This document shows positions 11,595 to 21,389 of a DNA stretch of 64,000 nt, one piece after another. A program made the translations under genes and the position numbers. Position 1 is the first letter of the stretch; each line of letters begins with the position of its first letter. The notes beneath the pieces are model-generated. The model made no database searches, was not told the DNA's origin, and was given only the letters and a program-made list of their open reading frames with translations. Origin of the DNA: Erigeron canadensis (Eukaryota; Streptophyta; Magnoliopsida; Asterales; Asteraceae); NCBI RefSeq assembly GCF_010389155.1, contig NC_057761.1, positions 57,038,587 through 57,102,586 on the forward strand, given 5' to 3'.

Positions 11595-11698
11595 TCATTT
11601 ATATATATAGATATAGATATATAGATATACATTAGATTTTCAATATACTATAAATTGTAGATCTTTAGTATTATTATTATAGTTTATCATTATTTCAG

Positions 11699-14600
11699 AT
11701 GGATTTTGAAAGTATATGGGGCGAAATGGGTGCGGAAGGTTTTGAGCTTCACTTAGAAAAACCTGATGAAGAATTTGAGATACCAGAGGCGGCCCCTCAT
11801 TTTGACTACGACACTAGGGTTTTCACACCGATCAGGTATCCTTGTTAACTTTATAAAAAACTAATTTAGGCAAATATCATTATTAGTTTATATTTTAGTA
11901 GTATTTAATTTGTATTTTGCTGTTAAATTTATTGCATATTTAAAATATTAGATATTTATTAGTATACAAATTAATGATAATTTGGGTTACCAAAAAGGTG
12001 GTCGGGTTACCAGACGCCTTTTTAAAAAAAACTAATTTAGGCAAATATCATTAAAATATTTATATTTTAATACTATTTAATTTGTGTTTCGTTGTTAAAT
12101 TTATTGCAATTTTAAAATGTTAGATATTTATTAGTGTACAAATTAATGATAATTTAAAAAAAAAACTAATTTAGGCAAATATCATTAAAATATTTATATT
12201 TTAATACTATTTAATTTGTGTTTCGTTGTTATATTTATTGCATATTTAAAATGTTAGATATTGCAATTTTAAAATGTTAGATATTTATTAGTATACAAAT
12301 TAATGATAATTTTTTAAAAAATTACTAATTTAGGCAAATATCATTAAAATATTTATATTTTAGTACTATTTAATTTATGTTGGGATGTTAAATTTATTGC
12401 AATTTTAAAATGTTAGATATTGCAATTTTAAAATGTTAGATATTTATTAGTATACAAATTAATGATAATTTTTTAAAAAATTACTAATTTAGGTAAATAT
12501 CATTAAAATATTTATATTTTAGTACTATTTAATTTGTGTTAGGATGTTAAATTTATTGCAATTTTAAAATGTTAGATATTGCGATTTTTAAATGTTAGAT
12601 AGTTATTAGTATATAAATTAATGATAATTTAAAAAAAAAACTAATTTATGCAAATATCATTAAAATATTTATATTTTAGTACTATTTAATTTGTGTTTCG
12701 TTGTTATATTTATTGCATATTTAAAATGTTAGATATTTATAAGTATACAATTTAATGATAATTTAAAAAAAAAAAACTAATTTAGGTGTTCGATTCACAA
12801 GAAGAATTGTTCAACTGGGCCAAAAGTACAGGATTGCAGCTTGGTTATGTGTTAATCAAACGACGAACAAATTCCAACTTAGCTGGTGTAAAAAATAAAG
12901 TGACGATAGTCTGTAATCTTTCTAGGAAAATGGATGATAGGATAGGCAGCCTCGTTAAAAAGACACTTAAATGTCAGTGCCCCTTTAGATTAATCAGTCG
13001 TTTGACTGATGATGGTTGGAGGATAACCGTTGTAGACGACACACATAATCGCTATCCAGCTGAGAATCTGGAGGGTTACGCGTACGCAAGAAGGTTGACT
13101 GAAGAGAAGAGATTATTTATGGAAGAAGAATATCATCGTGGTAGTACGCCCCGTAGGATGTTAAAGCTATTGAAAGAAAACTTTCCAGGAAACTTGACCC
13201 GCAGTGATGACATTTACAATTTCCAAAAAGCTATGCGGAAGAAAGCGGCCGATAAACATGGGAACACTCCAATGCAGGTATATTATATCAAATTTACATA
13301 TCTTTTTATTTATTTACTATGATAGAGTATCTGAAACGACATATGTACGCCATATTGTTCAAACGAAACAGGTTATGTTCAGTTTGCTTAAGGAGCATAA
13401 TTACTTGTATTATCATACAACAAACAGTGTATCTGGTCGGTTGGAGAATCTGTTTTTTATACATCCGACATCATTTAAGTTGTGGCGTGCATTTCCTTAT
13501 GTTATCCAAATAGACGCCACGTACAAAACTAATATGTACAACATGCCGTTGGTCGAGATCGTTGGTGTCACTCCAACAAACAGGACCTTTAGCATATCAT
13601 ATGCGTTTATCATAAGCGAACAAGAGCATAATTATAGATGGGTGTTGGAGTGTTTGAAGTCGACGTTAGGTGAAGGCTTTGCTGTGCGCGTGGTACTCAC
13701 GGACCGGGATCTGGCGCTAATAAAAGCATGCAAAACCGTTATGCCTGAAGCATACCATTTACTGTGTAGAGTGCACATATGGAGGAACATAGACAAATTT
13801 AGCATGCCATCGTTAAAAGGGGAAGGGAAATGGGGGCCTTTTTACGGATGGTGGAAAAAACTTTACGAGTCCCGCACACTAGAAGAGTACACCAACAATT
13901 TATCATATTTAAAAGAGAAGATGGGTCCCCGTTTAGACAGTAAGTGAAGTGCTTTTGAGGTTTTTTTTTCTTCTAATTTTTGGTAAATCACATATACCCA
14001 CACAAGCTAATCAAATGTTAAATTGACAGAGGTTTACAAGTACCTGCAGAAGGAGTGGCTTTCCCCGTACAAGGAAAAGTTTGTGTCCTTTTGGGTCGAT
14101 CAGCACCTCAACTACCGTAACTACACTACCATCAGAGTTGAGGCTGAGCATTCACTCCTCAAGTCCGAGTTACAGGGGAGATGTACATTTCAAAGAATAA
14201 TTCAATGTGTTAATGATGTCCTCCTCGGACAAGATACAGAAATCAAGGGCCAACTGGAAGAAAGCAGGATTTATAGAGCGGGTAAACACAACTACCCATG
14301 TTTGAAAGACCTGCTTTGTATTATATCTGTGACAGCTCTTGATATAATGGTCGATGAAATTAAACGATTAAAAAATGAGATCGGAAAAGACTTGAGAAAG
14401 TGCGGGTGTAAGGTGTGGATTAGTTGTGGCCTTCCATGTGCCTGCCGTCTAGCTGCGTACATGCATTGCAGTAAGTTTATTGAAATATAGGCAATTGCTA
14501 TTGTAATTATTTTTCATCAAAAATGTAGACAAACGTGTTGAGGTGCATACCATAAATGACTTTTGGAGAAAGCTAGACCTGACACCGTCGACATGCCTTC

Positions 14601-14776
14601 CGGACAACGATCATCGAAAAGACTCTGACGATGACGAAGCTATCGACCAATTAGTAGAAGATGTTAAAGTCCAGTTTAAGGATCAACCGAAGTCAAATCG
14701 CAAAAACTGGATTTCTAAATTATCACAAATTTTATTACTTTTATATATATCTTTTTTACTCGATAATAATATTTAG
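11699..14776 (+). CDS. MULE transposase (MURA/DDE type with SWIM zinc finger)
   Basis: Catalyses cut-and-paste of Mutator-like elements. Exons: 11699-11818 (or 11835), 12786-13277, 13372-13939, 14030-14470, 14529-14776, about 622 aa. Features in order: acidic start (MDFESIWGEMGAEG), a plant MULE N-terminal block (VFDSQEELFNWAKSTG, then CNLSRK and CQCPFRL), then the catalytic core: IQIDATYKTN (Asp near 252), VLTDRDLALI (Asp near 315), LCRVHIW (the C-x2-H signature), and a Glu in RVEAEHSLLK near 431-433. A SWIM-type finger CGCKVWISCGLPCACRLAAYMHC-like segment follows near 515-540. The first donor is uncertain: CAG/GTATCC at 11836 looks stronger, but only a GT at 11819 keeps the frame with exon 2. 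Otherwise uninterrupted. The tail after the SWIM finger is short and acidic; no second domain is seen. Confidence 0.8.
11859..12785 (+). repeat. Tandem repeat array in transposase intron 1
   Basis: About six diverged copies of a 130-160 bp AT-rich unit. Each opens with (a)n-ctaatttagg-caaatatcatt and contains tttaatttgtgtt and aaatgttagatatt-like segments. Copies begin near 11860, 12030, 12164, 12324, 12482 and 12640; the final ctaatttag (12777-12785) is the real acceptor of exon 2. The first unit is interrupted by the terminus-like block at 11990-12032. Confidence 0.85.
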
Positions 14777-15613
14777 AACTCCGTTTATACAATATAAATT
14801 TACTTTTATACTTTTAAATTTAACTTTATAGTAATTTTTAATACGTTTTAAGTAGTTTATTTAATCAAAATTTTTAATTCAAATTTTTACATAATTTTGT
14901 ATATTTAGTTCAATACATATATTTTTAACATAATCTTGGCTATTTATTTTAATCAATTTTTTAACAAATTTTAATCTACGTAATTTTTAATTTCTCAATA
15001 TTCTAACCAAAAAGTAAAACACCTAACACTAATGACTAAAATATTCTAACAAACTAATATATTAACTTTTTAACTTAATTTTTTATACGTCATACTTTTG
15101 AACTTAATTTTTATAATTAATTTTTATCTATATTTTTGTTGAACTAAATTTAATCAATTTTTTATTACGTCTTAAGTAGTTTATTTAATCAAAATTTTTA
15201 CATAATCTTGCCTATTTATTTTAATCAATTTTTTAACAAATTTTAATCTACGTAATTTTGCATTTAATGATATATATTCTAACAAATCACTAACAAAACA
15301 AATTTGTTGCTCCTAACAAATCACTAAATTATCAACAAATCAAAACTAACTATACTAACAAACCTATTAAAATCCTATAAACAACTAATAATCCTAACAA
15401 AACTAATAAATATACAAAAACTATACTAACATACCAATATTCTAACAAAACTAACTAATTAACAAAACTAACAAAACTAATAATAACATACCAATATACT
15501 AACAAACCTATTAAAATCCTATAACAACTAATAATCCTAACAAATTAACAAAACTAATATATATACAAAAACTATACTAACATACTATGGAGGCCCGCAT
15601 TTTTTCACTTTTT

Positions 15614-16157
15614 GTAGCGAGGGTCGCTGCAAAAACTAGTAGTGGTCTAGATACTAAAAAATAATGGTTTGGATATTGGGAAAAGCATAAAATACATACC
15701 AGAATTTGAAATGGCCGAAAAATTTGGGGGAGGACGAACGGCCGAAATTTGGGGGAGGATAATCCCGACACTGGCGGTACGAGGATAATCCCGACACTAG
15801 CGATACTGCGGTGGCGGTGGACAGCGGCGGCGGCTGGCGGTACTGCCCGGTGGTGGCTGGCGGGGGTGATGATCCTGTCGTTGTCGTGATACCCGGATTG
15901 GTGTTTTGGTGGATGGATTTGTTAAATTTTGTTAAACAAAATCGGAACAAAAAGTGTAAGAAAATGATAGATATTGAAGGGTGGAGGAAGGAAAATGATG
16001 GAATAGATCGGTTGATCGGTTTTTAAAAAGTGGTCCGGGTAAACTTATTGCAGCGAGGGTCGCTGCAATAAGTCGAGTAACAGTCGGTCAAACATTTAAA
16101 GCGGCTTAGTGGAATGCTGACGTGGCAAGGGTTTTTGCAGCGAGGGTCGCTGCAAAA
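15614..16157. repeat. Three copies of a gcagcg-agggt-cgctgc palindrome
   Basis: Located at 15614-15631 (first base pair altered: gtagcg), 16045-16071 (arms ttattgcagcg/cgctgcaataa, perfect) and 16133-16157 (arms ttttgcagcg/cgctgcaaaa, perfect). The half-site gggtcgctgcaaaa also occurs at the left terminus (11335-11348). They are nested in or near the right terminal repeat of the MULE and probably are transposase-binding or terminal-repeat modules. Confidence 0.75.
15660..16000. other. GC-rich insert inside the MULE
   Basis: A block of about 340 bp, GC-rich in its centre, in otherwise AT-rich element DNA. It has two copies of aatttgggggagga (from 15721 and 15746) and of gaggataatcccgacact (from 15754 and 15781), then a cggcggtgg run (15805-15860). 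Open frames cross it on both strands (Gly-rich forward, Pro/Thr-rich reverse) but resemble no family. MULEs often carry captured host DNA; this is a candidate. Confidence 0.45.
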
Positions 16158-16210
16158 TGTGGCTGGTCAAATTACTAAAAATGCTGGTCGGGATACGGGG
16201 CGCGTTTAAA

Positions 16211-18921
16211 AAAAACACACTACACTGTTTTATAGTACTGCTTGTAAAGTATTATACAAACATATTAAGCATTAACAAATTAATTAATTAATGGTATTTT
16301 CTAGTTTCCAGGATCTAAGAAAGAAATAATAGTAACATTTGTCCAGTTGAAATTCATCGACTTTAAACGTTTTAAAATTATTACTTTATGATTTATCTAA
16401 ATCCAAAATCATAAATATAGTATTCGAAAAAAAGAATAGTCTAACCTAGCTAATTCCATTAACTTATATCATAAGTATAGTATGTGTATCGGTACAATCT
16501 TCCTAGCTTCCTAGCTCATTTAAAGGTGTAATGACAAAAATCCGAAACAAATTTACTATGTAGAGCCAATGATCGATGTTTCAAGCTAGGCATGCATGAT
16601 GTCGGTTTTCTACATATATTGATCAAATAAAGTGTTTTAATTAATTTAGAAAGTTTGTCGAATGATCATGTTCTAAATTTTTCCTGTATTTCATTCGATT
16701 TTAATTTGTTGATCACTACATGCATCATTATCATTGCATTGTATTTCTGAGTTTGACAAATATAATAAACTTAAGTCATACTGTATATAAAAAGTTAAAA
16801 ACTTTCACAAAGAATATCTTGTAAAATCACACACGTCTCATGGTCGTCAATCATTCATTTTCAATAGGTCGTGTGATGACTGTGACTTGACGAGATAATA
16901 ATGTTGAAATATTCGTTATTAAAAATAAATCGTTAACTGTTTTTCACGTATAAAGTTGTAATCATAAATACAAAAGGCTGATGACGCCTGTAAATTAAGA
17001 TCCGACACCAACATTTTAGAAGAATAATGGGAATAGGTTTGAAACTATATATATTATGCACCGATACTTGTTTGGATTAAAAGAATCACTAGCTCGTATA
17101 TTCTATACCGAATAGCTAGGCGAATATATACAACACGATGATATTACGATCGAGTACTATAACATCGATATGATCATCTTCTTTTAAAGATTGATTATGG
17201 TAATTAAATGATGACAAAAATATTCTTGTTATATATCCACGTCCACAGTAACACGTACAGCTGAGTCGAAGACGGCCTTCTTTCAATAATCCAAACATAT
17301 ATATAGAAGTATATATAGAACCATCTCCATTTGTCCATTTCATCTTCTTGTGAATTAATGACATAGTATTAACCTGACGATTCTTGTGAAATGACATTGT
17401 AATAACGTATGCTCGTAGCTAGAGCATGCGCAATATATTAATAATGAAAACTTGCTATGAGGATCATATAACTTGTACGTACGATAACATAGGTTAGGAT
17501 TGATGAATACGTACATATATCTATAGGTTCTCAATTCATAATAGCACACGTGGTATTGGTGCTAATTAAATCTGTGCATGGCGATATCTTATAACATGAT
17601 CGATAATTATTGAATTTCGTAATTGGTAAAAGCTAGCTAAATCAATCCACTTTCTATGAAAACTAGTTGTTTTTAACCAATATACATTAAGTAGATGTGA
17701 AATATTAATTAATACTTCAATTATGTTGATAATGATATATATATATACATAATAAAGGTGGTCCTAGCTAATTAACTCCTGAAAATTCTTATTACTTAGT
17801 GGCCATCGATCTAGCGTTTTCTGGTTGATCGAATGAAGATAAAAGAACAAGAGTATGACCCACAAATCGTATCGCACCAAACAAAGTTTCTTTCCCTCTT
17901 CCTGGCGCAACTAAATATAATGCTCTCATAATTAATCACATCAATAGTACTCACTTAATTGTGTATAATTCAAGTAGTAATTATATAGCGAAAGATAGAT
18001 TTGATAAATAACTCGAAATGTCATTACATTACATATATAATTTACATTAATAAATAATAATCAATAAATAAATAACATATAGTACGTTTCGTACAAAACT
18101 AGACATCTCATCACATACCTCGCTCCAAAATTGGTTCCCGGTAAATTTGTCCTACTCTTGAAACCATAGCAAGCGGGGGGACCGCATGCATTAACTCACG
18201 TCGCATCACCACCGTCGATTTTCTATCTACTACATACCAGTAAATTTTTATTTACTGTGAACTGCCATCCTAGCTAGCTAGCTAATTCCTACATGCTCAG
18301 ATTTACCTATTAACATTTTCAGTGACATATAGTTATCAATTATCTTCATAAAAAGAAAACTTATCTAAAACGTATTGCGTATAATTAAAGTATATATTTA
18401 ACTTGTTCAGATCGATATACTAAGTATATATGAATATGATTAATATTAATTCGATTACAATACTTTAATGTTAAAGTTATAGTTAGAAAAACTGACCATG
18501 ATCGATTGATTTGATGGCAAGATTGGTGCGATTAGTTCAAGAAAACTCTCTTGTTTTCCATTTTCATTTTTCAAGAAAACATGAAAAACAGGAAATGCGT
18601 TCAAATTGTAATTTTTTAGAAAAATTTTCCTAAAAAATGAAAATTCTCTTTTCCAATAGAATTAGAAAATTGCTTTTTTCAGTTTTTGTTTTCACTTTTC
18701 TATTTTCTAAACCTTTTATAAACCTAAAATTAAAAAACAACTGAATTTGAACATGTCTTCTAGTTTCTAAAATGGAAAAATAAAAACTCCATCTTTTATT
18801 TTGAACGCATTTTCAAAATTTTCAAAGGTTTTTTGGACTTGAAAAACCTTTTCATTTTCCAAGAAAACTAAAAATGAAAAACTTAAAAACATTTTCTCCA
18901 ACTAAACACGTCCTTAATTAC
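16211..18921. other. Intergenic DNA, no gene seen
   Basis: AT-rich with frequent agctagct and tatata tracts. Short open frames only. 18545-18910 is a low-complexity stretch dominated by ttttc and gaaaa strings. Confidence 0.6.
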
Positions 18922-19443
18922 TCAAACTCGATCAATGTCCGGAAACAGTTGATTTGAGCGACATAATGGACAGGAAACATGCGAAGAAAGCCACATGTCA
19001 ATGCAACTTGGATGAAACCCATGACCACAATATGGTATCACCTTCACCATATCTTTCTCTTCAAATTCACTCAAACATATCGAGCAATCACTCATAAATT
19101 TTGACTCTATGCTGCCACCGTACTGTACAACAGGAAGTGACCGAACGGTGGCAGCATCAAGTCCCGCGCCACGTTTACTGGTGTCAACATGATTCGCACC
19201 AATAAAAGGATGGCTCCCGGGGGCAGAATCATCAGAGTTGGAGATATTTGAAAAACGACGAATATATAAAGAGAAAAAGGCCATGAAAAAGAGGACGGTA
19301 AGAAGGACTAGTATAGTGAGTGCTAAAGATGAGTCGAAAGGAGAAGTGGAGGTGAAAGACGGTACCGGAGATCCGATGGATTTAACGGTAGCATCTTCTG
19401 CTTGAAGTAAGCTCCGATGATAGTTTATAAGTAGTGGGTTCAT
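18922..19443 (-). CDS. ATL-family RING-H2 E3 ubiquitin ligase
   Basis: A membrane-anchored E3 ligase of the Arabidopsis Toxicos en Levadura type, which hands ubiquitin from E2 to substrate. 173 residues, intronless as most ATLs are. One transmembrane helix near residues 39-61 (LALTILVLLTVLFFMAFF); the GLD motif in GAGLDAATVRSLPVV (92-106); RING-H2 at 120-161 with C120, C123, C139, H141, H144, C147, C158, C161 and the conserved Pro before the last Cys pair (CPLC). The open frame extends upstream to 19551, but the Met at 19443 gives the family-like N terminus with the helix close behind, so I chose it. Target proteins cannot be told from sequence. ATLs are often stress-induced. Confidence 0.92.
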   Translation of the reverse strand: MNPLLINYHRSLLQAEDATVKSIGSPVPSFTSTSPFDSSLALTILVLLTVLFFMAFFSLYIRRFSNISNSDDSAPGSHPFIGANHVDTSKRGAGLDAATVRSLPVVQYGGSIESKFMSDCSICLSEFEEKDMVKVIPYCGHGFHPSCIDMWLSSHVSCPLCRSNQLFPDIDRV

Positions 19444-21389
19444 GTTTGTTTGTGTATTTTTTTTAGAATAGCTATGGAGTGTGAAATATGAAATTGATAA
19501 GGATGATAAGGGAAAAATGTGATGTTCATCTCGAAATGTTATGACTGACAATCCATTTTTGGATGGTTTTGTTGATGTTTAGTTTTCACCCACTTTTCAC
19601 CGTTTAGTAATACCTTCATTATTATTTAGAACACGTCAGATATCATGTGCATAATAATTATATATTTCTTTTCTATGTTACGTATACTCTTTCTGTTACG
19701 AGCTAGCTAGCTAGAGATAGTGAGATACAAATAATATTGTTCTACGTATGCCATTGACGTGGCGAACATTAAATACATGTTCCTTAATTTGGTTTTCCTG
19801 TTGTTGATTTACCTCAGCCAATTGTATTACTTCACTCATGCTGTAATCTTTAGAAACTGTTAAACTTCACGATTCATTACTAATTACTTCATCCGTTTCA
19901 TTTGTAATGTTACACCTTACTATTTATATTTTGTATCAAAACAATTACAGTATATTTTTTCTATAACCAACTAGTTCACTTTTTTTTTTTATTGATTCAT
20001 CTTCAATTAATTATATGTTGCCGCTTTTGTTTAAAACAATAATGAAAAATGAGGAATTGCCCGTTGTTCGTAGACACTAGACAATAGAAGTACGTGCGAC
20101 GAAGAAAGTTTGGATTTATGCTTTTTGGTATAGCTTAAATGAAACTATTTGCTGTTGTTTTAACAGTTTTATCTTACTTAATTATCTCATCATATTGGTA
20201 ACAACCTTTCTAATGAGAAAAAAAGACCACCCAGTCACCCAGGTAAACTATTTAGCTTCAAGTTAAATCAGGTTGGGGAAATTACATTACTTTAATAAAG
20301 TTATGAAATGGTAATGTCCAGGATTATATATACTACAGAGTAATAAAATGCACGAATAAATGTCTAAGAAAACATCATGTCAATCAGAGAAAAAAGATCT
20401 TTTTCAGAAGCTAGACCTAAAATATTTGAATAAAAATAGACATGTATCGGTCAGCTATTTCTGTTGCTTCAAAAGATTTCAAGTCATTTGTACCTTCGTA
20501 TACACTATACACTATACTAGTATAGCATGCTGTATGGTTAAGTTTGATATCTTTAGTTCTATGAAAATGCTAACTTAATTTTGGGTAAGCAATAACAGAT
20601 TAATGTGAAGATTTGTAGGGTAGCAGTCTTTCCACATATGTAATTACATTTTATTCACAAAATTTGTTTATTCCTCACTCCTACTTTGTATGTGTGATTA
20701 TGGTTGCTTTTGGTGTCGACTCCATTTAGTTCCAGCAAGATTCGTACTAAAACACATGATACCATGTTGCAACTAGAGCTGGGTATCATATTTCATGTAG
20801 TAAAAGAGCTATTGATGTATGAATTACAAGTCAATGTTTAAAGAATATCATGAACGTTTGACTAATAGGGACTGTAATAGAAGCTTCAAGACTTGGCAAC
20901 ATTATCTTGGTGACGTATCATCATGACATTATCTCAAAACTAAGCGGTGTGTCATTCAACAACACAATATGGCCAAGCATGGGCATCTGCAATTTATCAC
21001 CACATAATGTTTAGGACTGCTGTTCGCTTGTTGTAACACCCAATTCAATTGACAAGAGAAGTAGTCAATGGAACGCCTATATAACAGGAAAAATGATTGA
21101 TATGCCTAAAACATGTATTTTACATTCCCTATTAAGGAAAAGAAGACTAACGACAAAATATCAAGGACAAACAGAGAAGAGAAATCACCGGTCAGGCGCA
21201 AAAGATTGATTAGATTATGCATGTTTTTAGACACATATTTAGGCGCATCTATCATTGCCAGAAAAGCAAAAGTGCAAGAGATATCAGTACATTTACCTCA
21301 TCGGAAATTCTCTGCCTCGTTATTCCAGGTGCTAAGTTTCCATTTTATGGTGTTAAATTTGTATAATAACTGTATGTGTTCACCTCAGC
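19444..21389. other. Spacer between ATL and the RING-family gene
   Basis: Contains the ATL upstream region (19444 to about 19750) and AT-rich DNA. Open frames at 20360-20578 and 21113-21403 show no family features. The 3' UTR of the neighbouring minus-strand gene must lie just left of 21390. Confidence 0.55.

Larger units (their letters stand above)
11286..16210 (+). mobile_element. Mutator-like element (MULE) with transposase gene
   Basis: Terminal inverted repeats of about 65-75 bp: the left one begins ttttaaaaaggcggtgaccc (11286) and continues through cgaccagttttttagtaaaa to gggtcgctgcaaaa. The right one, ending about 16210, reads ttttaaacgcgccccgtatc, cgaccagc, tttttagtaatttgacc and ggtcgctgcaaaa in reverse complement. 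A 9-bp target duplication is only weakly visible (aaacacgag / aaaacacac). Inside are a MURA-type transposase gene (11699-14776), tandem repeats in its first intron, an AT-rich repetitive tail (14780-15580), a GC-rich insert (15660-16000) and several copies of the palindrome gcagcgagggtcgctgc. About 4.9 kb, a normal size for an autonomous MULE. A further terminus-like sequence in opposite orientation lies at 11990-12032. Confidence 0.8.

Noticed and set aside
13319..13513. Alternative frame inside transposase exon 3
   Set aside because: Out of frame with the DDE core; shadow of the transposase gene.
15300..15580. Regularly repeated ctaacaaa/actaataatcc strings, CRISPR-like at a glance
   Set aside because: Units are diverged, AT-only and of unequal spacing, in a plant transposon; no CRISPR context.
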